NCBI GenBank assembly: GCA_036674765.1
Contig: JARVKI010000118.1
Span: 59,645 to 123,644, forward strand
From: Seiridium cupressi
Taxonomy: Eukaryota > Ascomycota > Sordariomycetes > Amphisphaeriales > Sporocadaceae
Length of the DNA: 64,000 nucleotides
Direction of reading: 5' to 3'
Under the pieces are notes generated by a model. The model was not told the DNA's origin. It worked only from the letters and a program-made list of their open reading frames with translations, and ran no database searches. This document shows positions 1 through 11,309 of the stretch, one piece after another. The number at the start of each line of letters is the position of its first letter. Positions within the stretch are counted from its first letter, which is position 1. A program made the position numbers and the translations under genes.

Positions 1-447
1 CCGGGTAACTACGAGGGCAGGAAATACCCGAAACGCTACTACATGTTCGACGTGAAAGTGGTCCCCACGGAGAAATATGTTTACAACGAAGAGCTGCCCG
101 TCGTCTCACAGGCAAAGGATATACCAGTCCCGACGAACGGCCCTCTAGGAGAAATCCCCATCTGGTGTGACTTTTTTGGCAACTTGGATAAAACCCGGTG
201 GGTCCAGTACCTCTGCCTCGTTGCCTTTGCATTTTCCGTGAAGGGACCCATGGCTGCCGCGAGCTCTGTTGACGTACTCCATCCTGTCATTGAGACCTTT
301 GAAGCACAGTTGGTCATGGACTGGCTCGACAGTATGGGGCTGCTAGAGCAAGCATCAAGCGGGCACGGCTCTACTGTTTCTGAGTGGTGGTGGCTTGTGG
401 TTGGGAACCAGATTGATATGAAAGAGAAAGGGATTGCCGAGGAATGA
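1..447 (+). CDS. 3' end of an unrecognised protein-coding gene (partial)
   Basis: The frame is open from base 1 to a TGA at 445-447, giving 148 C-terminal residues of a gene that starts outside the window. The composition is that of a real soluble protein, rich in Trp, Pro and Gly, with a Trp-rich stretch near the end (TVSEWWWLVVGNQ). I see no signal peptide, membrane helix or catalytic motif and cannot assign a family. The run VPTNGPLGEIPIW and the GHGSTVSEWWW segment look like conserved motifs, so a homology search should place it quickly. An antisense frame of similar length is judged a shadow because its composition is less protein-like. Confidence 0.6.
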   Translation, partial: PGNYEGRKYPKRYYMFDVKVVPTEKYVYNEELPVVSQAKDIPVPTNGPLGEIPIWCDFFGNLDKTRWVQYLCLVAFAFSVKGPMAAASSVDVLHPVIETFEAQLVMDWLDSMGLLEQASSGHGSTVSEWWWLVVGNQIDMKEKGIAEE

Positions 448-1863
448 ATCAGTCGGTGGGAATCGACGAATGGCTGTGCAACCATTGATGTTGCCCTGGA
501 GTTGGGTAGGGAACAAAAAAGTGGGAAATGCGAGACCGCTTCTAAACATGGAGCTTGTGCTTTGTTAGACGTGCCGTGTATAATAGACTAGGAACTGGTA
601 AATGCCAGATATGATACCCCGCTGTTTTCGCCCATCAGACTCGAAGCAATTTGATTCTCTCGATGATTAATAGCTGCTTCCTTGAGCCGATATTTTCAAA
701 TTCTCCGAGCTACTGCTAGCCTCTTCTTTTCTTGGGACGTAAAAAATCCGACGAGCGTTCCAAGCCACGATTCTTTACATTCCAGACAAGTACCTACGGT
801 TGCTATAATACGTGTTGTAGCCTCGGGAGGGGGGTTGCCACGATATCAGCGCTTAATGGCCACCAGGACAACTAAGCAATGACGAAAGATGTCATGAGAC
901 GTCTGTTATCAATTGGAATGCACCTCACAAGCTATTCTACCATGTCACGGTTCCATGTTCTGTCGAGAGTATTCAGCAAATCAATATTATCCATTTAGAC
1001 CATGCCAAAATAAGAACGAAAACCTTTGTTTGGCCGTCATTGGAAGCTATAGGCGGTATTACCACCACATAGGCAAAGGGCCGTGCTCTGACCATGGTCT
1101 TTATAGTTAGAGTATTATGGAAATTATTCGAGGCTGCGCTATTGAATTTGCCTGGATAAACCCTCTTCTTAGGGCTTCTAAGCTACCACCAAAGGATTCT
1201 TAACAATGATGGCAGTGCTCTTGGCCTCGAGGTATTAGAAGATATGCGTGCCCTGACCGAAGCTGAAGACCTGTCTGAGGGCTCAGGAGAATCTAGCAGT
1301 TATACACAACACAAGGTCGTCGCCAGATGCAGGAAAAATGGATTCGATGAAACAATATCGACTCCCAGACAGTTAACCAATGATGTAGGAATCACACCCC
1401 TCAGCGTCGCCTGGACGTACTCGCTCCAGCGAGAACATGGAAGACATCACGACTGGCCTGATGAACAAATGCCATGTCAGGAAACGGACAGCATACCCAC
1501 CGCAAAAAGCCCAGTCGGAGGACAATCATCATGGCGTAGACAAGTCTTTAGACGCATTCACCCCTAGAGGCATAGCCTTCCAATTCAGCAACACTGAAAT
1601 CGATCTGGCTGCCATGAATGGCAGGACGGGCATTAAGGGACGATTTGCGGCAGCTTTACAACCGTCGAGGAAGTGGAGCATGCCATTCGATGACGATGAA
1701 TACCAGGTACGGGATGGAGTCCTTTCTGACGGCAACAATATCGAGATAGCCTTCGGTCCAAACCAAAAGGTACTCATGCGTATGTGCAGAACCCAGCTCC
1801 CAATATCCGGGAAGGGCCTGGGCTGTCACATTTGTCGATGGCTTCACAATGATGAGACGGCGG
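448..1863. other. Spacer without a convincing gene
   Basis: This AT-leaning stretch has only short open frames on both strands. A plus-strand frame at 1437-1934 and minus-strand frames at 1529-1889 overlap each other, and none has a family signature. The minus frames could be further exons of the membrane-protein candidate at 1864-2583, but I cannot join them with good splice sites. Confidence 0.4.
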
Positions 1864-2583
1864 TCAAGATCCATGTCCTCGTCCAGCATGGTTCTGAAGC
1901 TCTGGATTTCTGGATGTGGCTACAGAAAGGCTGACCCCTTGACCACAAGAGCGGCGGCGTATCCTAGCGTACCAGAGATGGTACTTCAACAGGAGAGTGT
2001 CGAGGATAGCATGGCCCGTCATGCCCGCAAAGATATAATTTCCAAGCAAGATGAGTTTGAGGAGATGGTGACCCTCAGATGTGCTCCCCTCAAGAAGGTA
2101 CCGGCCTCGCAAAGATCGAATCTCGACAACGCCCGCCCCACGATCAAAATACGGCTCTCTGAGCAAGAAGCCTTCCACCTGGTCGCCAAGAGAAGGAACT
2201 CCATAGTCCAGGTGGCTGGGATCGGTTGGGAAGTATGCGATGAATACTGAACTCAGGCACATGGCACGCTCGGGGAATCGGATGAGCACAGTCTCGTAGC
2301 TAGTTTGTCCAGGATCTGATAGACGATATTGCCGACGAACACGAATGGCACCTGGAAGTCCACAGCACACATCGATAGCTCGGCTGTAAAACCAGATCAG
2401 CAACAATGAGGCAACGCAGATAGTGCCAATAAGTAAGACAACAAGCCGGTTTAAGCCCCTATTCTTCGCGGAGCCACGAGTTCTTGGATGACTCAGGAGC
2501 ACTCCAGAATTGAAGTTTTCACACACTACCGGTGCCAAATGGGACAAGAGTGTATGCTCAGTTGCTGGTCGGCCTTCCAGTGC
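1864..2583 (-). CDS. Candidate single-pass membrane protein exon, family unknown
   Basis: The minus strand is open for about 240 codons from 2583 down to 1864, but has no suitable ATG near the start, so an upstream exon would be needed. The translation contains one clear membrane helix (RLVVLLIGTICVASLLLIWF) preceded by basic residues. A mostly soluble, protein-like region follows (for example EPYFDRGAGVVEIRSLRGRY). The last 45 or so codons become Arg-rich and may be intron: a possible donor lies near 1966. Plus-strand frames overlap but look less natural. I do not recognise the family, and the true gene limits are uncertain. Confidence 0.35.
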   Translation of the reverse strand, partial: ALEGRPATEHTLLSHLAPVVCENFNSGVLLSHPRTRGSAKNRGLNRLVVLLIGTICVASLLLIWFYSRAIDVCCGLPGAIRVRRQYRLSDPGQTSYETVLIRFPERAMCLSSVFIAYFPTDPSHLDYGVPSLGDQVEGFLLREPYFDRGAGVVEIRSLRGRYLLEGSTSEGHHLLKLILLGNYIFAGMTGHAILDTLLLKYHLWYARIRRRSCGQGVSLSVATSRNPELQNHAGRGHGS

Positions 2584-3006
2584 TCAGATAGTGCAATGAA
2601 AAGAACTGATGACTTTCCTTGTTTGTGAGCAGAGGCGGGAAAGGCAGGCGCCTTGGGCCAAAGATGACTGCGTATTCTTGTGGGCTACGTGTCTTCTAAT
2701 TTGGTACGTACGATGTCACGATGAACATGACATAGACAGAGGCAATCCCAACTCTTGGAGGGATTTGAACTGACTACAAGAGGTCCTGAAGCGTGTGTGG
2801 CATCACAAGTCTCAGAGGCAGGGAGTGAGAACTGCCCTGTGTTTTATCATAATATCTGGTTATGATTCTTGCAATCAGACAGCTCATGTCCCTGATAAGT
2901 CGACCGCAATAAAACGCCTGATCCTACTCCCATGCCATTGAAGTACATGCCAAACGCCTAAGCCGAAATGCACATGCCAATGTACAGTTTGTCACAAAAG
3001 GGTAGC
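2584..3006. other. Spacer
   Basis: No coding signal seen. A sequence at 2760-2770 resembles an inverted tRNA B box, but no T-arm or acceptor pairing surrounds it. Confidence 0.5.
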
Positions 3007-3980
3007 CTAGTACCCCATTAGAATCTTGATGAGCATGGCGATCAACACGCCCACCAGTCCCACGATGGCATAGTCTATCCACACGGGCACACCCGCATCC
3101 CGGTCGATATTTCTTGCCCTTTGCACCACTGCTTGGCCCACCGGGTCCGGAAGCGGCACCGTTCTTGTTGGTTGCGGCACGCCTTGGGCCGGGCGTGCGG
3201 GGATTGCTGGCGCCGCCGCCTGGGCAACATGTGCGGGCGCCGTCTGCACGAAACCCTCGGCCAGCTGCGTCGCTTCGTCATCGTCCCTTGCGCCTTCGCC
3301 CCCTTGATGCTCCGCCGCCTTGGCCTTCTCCATCTCGTCCCTGAAGCCCATCTTGAGCTCGGCGGGTATCTCGACCTCTTGCCTCTCGCTCGATCCGGCC
3401 TCGCCCTCCAACTCTCTGCACTGTTCCTCGACGTCCTTCAGAATATCTTGGTTGCTCTTGCCGCACGTGCTACACGTCCATCCCTTGGACTCGGTCGCTA
3501 ATTTTCTTCTGACTGATTCGTTCGTGTTCAGGCCGCCGATCTGACCACTAGCGTCCGTCTCCATGAAGGAGCGCAAGGCGACGATGGCCGTCCTGACGCC
3601 CCAGGCCGGCTGCCAGGTCTCCTCATGATGGCCTGATATGGACAAGCAGATCTCGCGGTTGGCCTCGAAGCGACCCGAGGGCGTGGTGAAGCGGAAGGAA
3701 GGCGGCCGCAGGGGGTATGTGGGCGGCAATACGATGCGGCCATGGTAGATGCCCTCGGCAAAGGGCGAGTTGGGCGGGCCGCGCAATGTGAAGTGCCATT
3801 CGAAGAGGTCGGATTCGAGGGGTGTGGCCGTGTAGTCTGGACTGGGCGAGTTGCTCAGCTCCGAGGCTTCTTTCACTGCCCGTGTGTTAGCTAGCAACGG
3901 AGAAGGCAGAGCATCAGGGACTTGGACATACTGATGCGCCTTATTGTGGGCGATTTCGAATTGAACTTTGACGTCGCCAT
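3007..3980 (-). CDS. ubc6: Ubc6-type tail-anchored ubiquitin-conjugating enzyme E2
   Basis: Predicted CDS complement(3007..3875, 3932..3980), 305 residues. Ubc6/UBE2J enzymes sit in the ER membrane and pass ubiquitin to substrates of ER-associated degradation (ERAD). The 49-base first exon begins at an ATG (MATSKFNSKS...) and ends at a GTATGT donor; the intron is 56 bases, and splicing gives the typical RRIMKEASEL start of the UBC fold. The active-site Cys is about residue 93 in EICLSISGHHEETWQPAW, the diagnostic Ubc6 arrangement. A low-complexity Glu/Ala/Pro linker with a CSTCG motif follows. The protein ends in a hydrophobic C-terminal anchor (WIDYAIVGLVGVLIAMLIKI). An unspliced frame running upstream of 3980 would replace the conserved start with unrelated sequence and is rejected. 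Confidence 0.93.
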
Positions 3981-4707
3981 GTTGAGATATGTATTGTCTC
4001 CAGCGGAGATATGGGGGACAATGTGTGATGCAGTGTTCAGGATGCAAGTTGAGCACTGCTCATAGCTGACAGCGCTGAAGAGCGACCTCAGGTGTGTATC
4101 ATAAGAGCGTGGCCTTTCGTCCTAGTTGCGCGCGATCAATGCAGACGCAGGAAAGGCAGTCGAGCTTGGTTATCTGTCATGCGTTCAGGTTCCGATGTAG
4201 TGTAGCAAATACCGCGAAACACCAAACCAGTGAATAATATCTCTGGAGGCACAATCCCGAGGTTGTGATGATAATGTATGTAGTCAAGCTTTAACGGGCG
4301 TTAATCATTAACACGTAGCTACCTTCTAAGTAGAATGTCCACTGGGGGGTCAGGGTGCCACATCTGGACCTGAGCCACGCCGCTTTAAGCCTGAGCCTGG
4401 CCGGAATTTGGCCTAAGCTCGGCCCCCAATAAGCAAGATAAAAACGTGCATAAAAGTAATACACAAATAACTTTAACGTAACAAACCGGCTTTACGGGGC
4501 ATTTCTGTTAATAACTTGTGGCTCGCCATCTATGGCGCTCGTCTACCATTGCGCTCTCATGCCGTCTCTACCTGGTGTCTGAAGTCATAGCCAGCGAGCT
4601 CCCAGACGCTGACACGCTTCAATATTACTTGTCACAATTCTCCGGCCCCAAGCGACATAACCTGTCAAAACCGCTCGAGATGCTTGTCCAGTGCTGCAAA
4701 GAACTCG
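3981..4707. other. Divergent intergenic region between the E2 and the kinase
   Basis: This shared upstream region for two divergent genes is AT-rich around 4250-4520. A GTG-initiated frame at 4518-4802 overlaps the kinase start and has no protein-like features. No repeat or RNA gene was recognised. Confidence 0.5.
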
Positions 4708-6493
4708 ATGTCACAGGTCAATGTAAAGACCGACGGACACCGGCACCTGCAGAGGAGCATACGCAACTTGAAGCCTGCAATAATGATGGGCCCGCAGGAT
4801 AACGAAGATGGGGTTATAAATACTCCAAGGCCTTCCGAGGACAAATGCGAGGACATTCAATCACCAGATGAAGCCCAGTCTGAACACGGGGATAGCCAAT
4901 TATTCGAGCATGTCCAGCCCGAAGATACACCCGAAGACATTCCAACGCCTACAGTTGAGGAACAGTACAAACCCGAGGCTGAACAGAGGCCAGCAACTTT
5001 TGCACAAGGTATCGTTACCACAAATATGGAAATCTCTCCCCCTCCTACGCCACCATCACGTGCTCCTAATGATCACGAATGGCGATTTAAAAAGATGACC
5101 TCGCCTTGTGAATGGATCGAGGATTATCGGCCGGGAGGTTACCACCCGGTTCATCTGGGTGACGTTTTCAAAAAATGGCGAGTACAAGATCCTACGGAAG
5201 CTCGGCGAGGGCTCCTACTCAACGGTTTGGCTGGCCCGAGATCTGAGGTAAATTGATTTCCGTTTACGACCTGCCGATGACACTATCGATCCGCTTTATT
5301 AAAGCCCCTCAGGAATAGTAAATACATCGCAATAAAGATATTGGTCGGAAGCTCGGAAACGACTTCAGAGCTGCAACTCTTGCGCCACATCGCGCAAAAT
5401 GCACCAACAGACGGTGCCCGATACATCACACAGCTTTTAGACGATTTTGAACACCACGGTCCTAATGGAGTCCATGAATGTCTGGTATTCGAGCCTATGG
5501 GTCCAAGTGTGAATACCATGGTCGAAGAGCTGCCTCAATTCAAACCTCGCAAGTGGGGAATGAAGATACGCTACCCGCCCCAGATGGCAAAGAACATCCT
5601 CAAGCAATCTCTTCAAGCCCTGAGATTTCTACATGACCATGGTATAGCTCATGGAGACTTCCAGCCGGGGAACATGTTCTTCGCTCTTGACAACATTGAC
5701 TCGAAGCCCGAAGCTGAGTTGCGGCAGAAAGAAGATGTACAAGCCAAGTCAATCTCTGCACCCGTAGAAAGACTGGATGGTAAGCAAGACCGATGGGCTC
5801 CTCGATATCTCTGTATCGCGGAACCCTTAGTGCCTTCCGCGCCTTGCGACGAAGGCTCTAAGATTAAACTCGGCGATATGGGTGGAGGTTAGTATATCCC
5901 GGCGCGAGCACTTTGCGTAAATGTCTTCATAGTATGTTTACTTACGTCTGTTTCCAATAGCGTTTTTCTTCACTGACCCTCCGAAGAAGCTGGTCACCCC
6001 ACTTGGGCTTCGACCTCCTGAGTTGATTCTGACCGGAGAGGTTCACAGAACCATTGATATATGGAGTTTCGGTTGCCTCACTTTCCAGCTTGTTACCGGA
6101 CAGCCCCTTGTTTGCGTACCGTGGTATGACTCGGAATCCGACCAAGATGACGATCACCTCCTTTCCCTTATAGCCTGTCTCGGTGCCCTCCCCAACAAAC
6201 TCTATCGGGAGTGGAAAAATTCATCATTGTACTTTACCCCCGAAGCGAAACTTTTCAATTGTGCGCTCGGAGGGGTGGCAGAAGGGGCGGAGCCACTTAT
6301 GATTGAGCAGATGTCAATGGAGGAGTTGTTTGACGAGGCTGCTCCAGATCTAGAAGAGCAAGAAGCTTACCAAGTAAAGACACTTATTCGATGGATCTTA
6401 CAGTACGATCCTGCGGCGAGATCCACGCCTACGGAAGTTCTACTACATCCGTGGTTCTCTCAGGACGAGACGAAGAGTGGTACATTCAAATAA
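4708..6493 (+). pseudogene. SRPK-like serine/threonine protein kinase, frameshifted
   Basis: SR-protein kinases phosphorylate Ser/Arg splicing factors and mRNA-export factors. The frame from ATG 4708 encodes an acidic leader and then the SRPK entry motif (CEWIEDYRPGGYHPVHLGDVF). At 5170-5175 a run of six A throws it out of frame. With five A it would continue as NGEYKILRKLGEGSYSTVWL, the glycine loop. Downstream exons fit cleanly: intron 5248-5312, then SKYIAIKIL with the catalytic Lys, the catalytic loop HGIAHGDFQPGN, intron 5888-5960, the DMG magnesium loop, the RPPEL activation-segment end, and TAA at 6491-6493. Apart from one base the kinase looks intact, so a sequencing error, a recent knock-out mutation and programmed frameshifting are all possible. 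The catalytic loop has HGD in place of HRD and the Mg loop DMG in place of DFG; similar changes occur in fungal SRPK relatives. Confidence 0.85.
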
Positions 6494-7219
6494 GAGTCTC
6501 TATATTGTACTGCCAATGGAGGACCGCAGAGGAGCACAGAGGATCGCCGTAAAGGAAGTCACAAAATAGGAGGAGTAAGAAGTATATCGAGTCTAAAGAG
6601 ATCTCACATGATGATGGAGATTAGTTGGTCAATGATGGGAGAGAACATGAGGTCTAAGAACCATACAAGAAATGCACTAGTCTAGTTTTTAATTAATTAG
6701 TTAATTAGTTAATTAGTTAACTAGTTAAAAGATTAAAACTAGTAGTTTTTCACTATAACACTGTGGATGACTAACCGACAGCGGGGAATCCCTGCACTTG
6801 CAGCATTCTGGGGTGCTGCTCGTGCTTGTCCACTTGCTACATTCATGCTGCCGAAAACCACAGTTTTTATACCCATCACATCACTTCATCGTAGGTAAAA
6901 TGCGAGTCAATTCATAATTTTCTTGAGTTGGGCTAGTACATACTTCGCCAACTACACGGCGTCAAGCAAAGGGGGTATCTCATAAAGCACATCCCTAACC
7001 GTCCTATGTGATTCGCTGCAGTTAAGCCCTGATAATGCATGATAATAATAGGCGCAGCAAGGCCCCGACCTGGCCATGCTGTGATAACCCGAAACTGATA
7101 CGCAGGAGAATGCCTTCTTGCCACCACGGACTGAGCTTCTGAGCCAGTACGGAATCGGAAAAACCACCGCCTTTCCGTGAAAGATGCTCGTCGAAAACCC
7201 AGCTCGGCCGAGAAGATCT
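6494..7219. other. Convergent 3' spacer
   Basis: Lies between the kinase and the UBA/UIM gene, which point toward each other. It holds the TTAATTAG tandem repeat listed separately. No coding signal. Confidence 0.5.
6682..6742. repeat. TTAATTAG tandem repeat inside a near-perfect inverted repeat
   Basis: Three exact TTAATTAG units (6693-6716) are followed by a variant unit TTAACTAG (6717-6724). The block is flanked by CTAGTTTTTAAT (6682-6693) and its near reverse complement ATTAAAACTAG (6732-6742). It is extremely AT-rich, could form a hairpin or cruciform, and lies about 190 bases after the kinase stop codon. It could be a 3'-end element or a relic of a small inverted-repeat element. Confidence 0.8.
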
Positions 7220-10200
7220 CTAGCTTCCGTGGTGCTCCGCGTCGACATCCATCTCCATGTCCATCAGGTGAACCGAGTTCGCGGCAGCCTGCGAGGCCGT
7301 CTCTACCGGTCTGTTCATCACAAAGGGTGATGGGCCGCCTGTGCGCTCCTGCATCTCGGGTGCCTTGACTGTGCTATTAGTCAGGCCTGTCATCTCTTGG
7401 TCCCTGAGGCTGCGACGTCCTAGGACTGGCGACTCGGGCTCAACTGTTCGGCATTTCTCAAGGGACTCGACCAGACCGCCCATCTTGTTAGGCTGCGGCG
7501 TGGGACTGGCAAATTCATGATGCCAGGTATTGCGCGTTCCGTCGTCGTGATCTGCCAATGGCCCAGCAGGGTCTGAGAATGACATGTCCATACCACGGGA
7601 ATCCGTAGAGTCGATGGTGGCGACTGAAGAGGCAGCACTGTGCTTCCGTTTCGATGAACTAGCCCATGGAGCCGGAGCTATTGCCTTGATAGCCTCTGCG
7701 GTCAGAGGAGTAGGTCCGTCCCCGCCTTGAGGGGCAGCATTCTGGCTGGTGTCCATTATCTGATCCTCGGCCAGGTCTGACCCCTTGGCCAACTCGTTTT
7801 GGAAGACCTTGTTGTCAGCGCGTACAAATGTCTGTCACGATTAGTCACTATCTTTGGCTACTGCTGAACAGTAAGCATGGGCTTTGGCGAAGGGTCCGCT
7901 TACACGTAGAGCATCCGACAACTGAACAGGGTTGCCTTCCAAGGCCGCCTCTGAAGCGTAGATCAGAATGGGATACTTGGACTCACTCCCAGCTGCTATT
8001 GAGACGGATTCGGCGTCCGTTTTCTGTCGCTCACGTGTCAGCGGCATACAAGAAATACTAGAACGCACACTTTACCTCAACAGAAAGAGGGTTCCTCTCT
8101 CCCGCGGCATAGACAAGTCTCCACCATTGTTCCCTTGGCTCCGACTGCTCCCCAATCTCGATCAGATCCACCTCTCTTCTCGTGCAGACATATGTGATCT
8201 CGTTGGTCGTAGCAACACCTCTTAGTAGGTATCCATAAGATGGGTTCCAATACTCCGGCTTGTAGTATTGAGGCTGATCGGGGACAATATATTTGTCCGC
8301 AAAGTCTTGGGGCGCTTCATTCTCTCGAACTGTTAGTCTCATGGACAAATGCTCCAGAGCTTCGAGGAACTGTTGACGTCTCTCGTTAATGTCTGTATGG
8401 TATGTTAGTGAAGATAAAGCAGTTGACATTTCTCGACTGCTCTTACACTCTAGGCCGAGGTCGATATCGGCGAGCTTCCACTGGGCCAGCTCGATTCCCC
8501 GGTCGAGAATCTCTTTCACTTCTTGCTCTTCCTGGGTAAGCTCATAGCGCGATTTCCCAGTGTGTATAAGCGCGATGTCTTTCATCGACAGCTCCTTGCC
8601 ATCTGCCAATGCGTTTTGGGTGTAACGCAGTTGTGCGAGCTTGCATTGCCTGTCAATAAGTCCTTTGCTCGCCTCCATCGTCTTACCCCAGCAATCACGG
8701 GCACTATGTGGCTTCCCATCAAACCATTTTCGCTCGTGACAGCCATTCTCGCCTGAACAAGTCAGAATTCTCTTTTCTCTTTCTCCTATTCTGCTGAGGG
8801 CGTCTCTCAGTGTGTGGATATGTGTTTGGGTCGAGATGGCAAGATCCTTCCGACTCTCCATATACCGATCGAGGTAGAGAGTCAATGGGATATCGCATGG
8901 TTTACAGAGACCGTCTCCGCCAATCCGTATGGCGAGAGTTTCACCAATTTCTCCGAAAAATGCCATGTTCGACGAGTCATCAGGGAATTTATCTTTGGAG
9001 AACGCATCCGACCAAAAAATGGTGTCTAGTGCATTGTAGAGGCTGGTAACCCATTGACTCTGACCTTCCTGCAGAGGAATCGTCAGAAAGTTGAATAGAA
9101 CCTCATCGCCGCTGTCGCTATCAGCACGATGCGGCATGGAAGTATCTTCACAGGCTACTGGAGTTTCCTCTGCAGTAGCCTTCAAGACGCGCTCTGTTCT
9201 GGCGACGCCCGTGAATGACTTGAGTGCCGGGTTACCAGTTGCCTCGTATTCCCCCTTGAGGACCGCGAAGAAGCTCTCCTCGATATCATTATTACCCCAT
9301 CCATAGCCATGTTCAGGATCAATGGCGTCCGTGTCAGCCAAGCCGTCGGCTGAACCATAAGCTCGGTCGGTGCTGTCAAGGAAGGCCACCAGACGATGGA
9401 GCTCATCGTGGAAATCAGGGTGTTGCTGGCTGTACGTGCCGTTTGCACTTTGATTCGCTGCTTCCAGATTTTGCTGCTTCACTATTGGTTTCCCCTGCCA
9501 CCATTCACTGCTGTAGCCATAGCTCCGAGCCGGAGACCCACAAGACAACATGGCGCTCTTTGCGAGAGGTATTTGAGACAGTATGGTAATGATTGCCGCC
9601 AAGCGGTGTTCCTTTGTTGCTCGGAGAAAAGCAGGGGCGGTAGGAGCTCGTTTTCGTTCAAACGGCTGAAGTTCTAGCTTTTGCTGTGTTGTTGCTTCTG
9701 CTTTGGTCGGCACGAGAGCCCATTGGCCCTGCTCATATTCGGATCGAGTGGCTGGGCCGAACTTGGTTTCGTTCACATCGCCGCCTATGATGCCAGATTC
9801 TTGAGGTGGCAGGCCAGATTCGGCGGCAGACTCGGCGAGCGCACGTTGGAGATCGGCATCTTCGTCTGCCTGAGTAGTTGGGGCTCCTGTGAGGCAGCGT
9901 TAGCTTTGTCGGCCTTATGCATGGAGAAGGACGCCTGCTGCTTGAGATGCGGCCAAGTCCACAAGCTTACCTAACGGCGATCGATTGTTCGTTCTCGAAG
10001 GAGGCCGAGTAGGGGCAGCGCTGGTGGTGTCAAAGTGGCTAGTCGTAAGATCAGGCCCTTGGACATTGAACTGAACGCCGGCGGCATTCCCGGTACCCTC
10101 ACGATCGGCTGACCAGACACTGTCGTCCCACTTGTATTTGCTGGAGCCTTCAGGTTCGGCGTAGTATTCCTCGGCGGCTCGGTTAAGATCGAGATCATTG

Positions 10201-10298
10201 CCCTTGAGGCGAGCAATAGCTTCCGATCGACTGAAGGTGGGAACCAGGCTCATCAACATCTGGACAGATGCCTCATCAGGTTCTTCGCTCCGAGCCAT
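7220..10298 (-). CDS. UBA/UIM-containing ubiquitin-binding protein
   Basis: Predicted CDS complement(7220..7831, 7904..8023, 8076..8392, 8447..9886, 9971..10298), five exons, 938 residues. The N-terminus is UBA-like (residues about 8-45, including FSRSEAIARLKGNDLDLNRA). Across the first intron lies a good ubiquitin-interacting motif (DEDADLQRALAESAAES). The middle half resembles the fold of USP25/28-type ubiquitin proteases (for example GQSQWVTSLYNALDTIFW and PLTLYLDRYMESRKD), but I see no NxGNTCxxN Cys box, so it may be a non-catalytic binder. The Ser/Pro-rich tail carries a KRKH cluster. All introns are 52-84 bases with GT-AG ends; the 8393-8446 intron is a multiple of three and so does not break the frame. 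Fungal homologues are usually just called ubiquitin interaction motif proteins. Cargo and location are unknown. Confidence 0.85.
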
Positions 10299-11309
10299 AT
10301 TGGGTGGAAGGTGCGTGGTCTCCTCAGCGCAAGATTGATGGCATGAGCAGGTTGTGTGGCTGCAACAATAGGTGTTCTTGTCGCAAGGGTACTCGAAAAA
10401 ATGTTGTCAAACGGACTAGTGGTGGCGAGGCGATAGTCCCTCGAGTATTCCGCGCTCGCTTATCCGTAGCGAAGGTGCATCTGCATGCCACTGTCAACGG
10501 TTGAGCAGGGTTTGGGTGTGGGTGTGGTGATGAAATGAAGCTATTCAGCTACCTGACCTGCGTCGAGTGACAGGGGATATTGTGCAGCTTCGCCGCTGAT
10601 TACGCACTGCCAGACTCGTCCAACGCTAGCTGCGGACCCCGCCAATTCACTGTGTACATGGATACATTCACCACAGCTAGGTACACTCCGTCCACTGACA
10701 TGTCACCTCACATTTACCGTTATGGGGAAAATTTTGAGTAACGCCTGCGCAAGAGTCTTTATCATGCGTACCAATAACAGATGTTTGAGTTGATTGTCGA
10801 AACATACTACACTACCGCTAGCTTGAGTATCTTCACACTTCATTCCGCTAGCTAGCTCTTCATCATTTATCCTATGTTACCCCCAAAAAAGCGTGATTCC
10901 TGGAGTATAAAGCGCCAATGAAATCTTATTCTCACGTTAAACAAACAGAAATGACTAGACAGTGGATTGAGCTGGTCTACAACGGCAATACATAAATTGT
11001 TCCTGATCCAACGACATGCGAGTGAAGTATACCTACCCGGAATACAGTTTTCAATGCTGCATGACTACATAATATACCTACCAGCTTTGTCAGTAAGTAC
11101 AGTACCAGTGACTCCCTTACCAACCGATAGGCTAAGATAACCTTAATCGAGCAGATCAGATCGCATATCCTTGCAGCAATGTTTGCCGGCCCGTGGACCC
11201 CCTTGGCCTCCTTCCCGTTGCGCTTCCCACGGGTAAGAGCATAGTTTGTAACGGCCACAAAATTCATAAATCTTCCGTGAGCCAGGCCAAGCATAGCCCC
11301 TAGCGTGAC
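10299..11309. other. Divergent promoter region between the UIM gene and rit1
   Basis: A 1.0 kb spacer with only short frames on both strands. Expected to contain both promoters; no specific motif was assigned. Confidence 0.5.

Noticed and set aside
1437..1934. Plus-strand 165-codon frame
   Set aside because: No family signature and it competes with minus-strand frames; sequence looks like a shadow.
2755..2775. Inverted tRNA B-box-like sequence (GGATTTGAAC)
   Set aside because: No matching T-stem, anticodon arm or acceptor stem could be paired around it.
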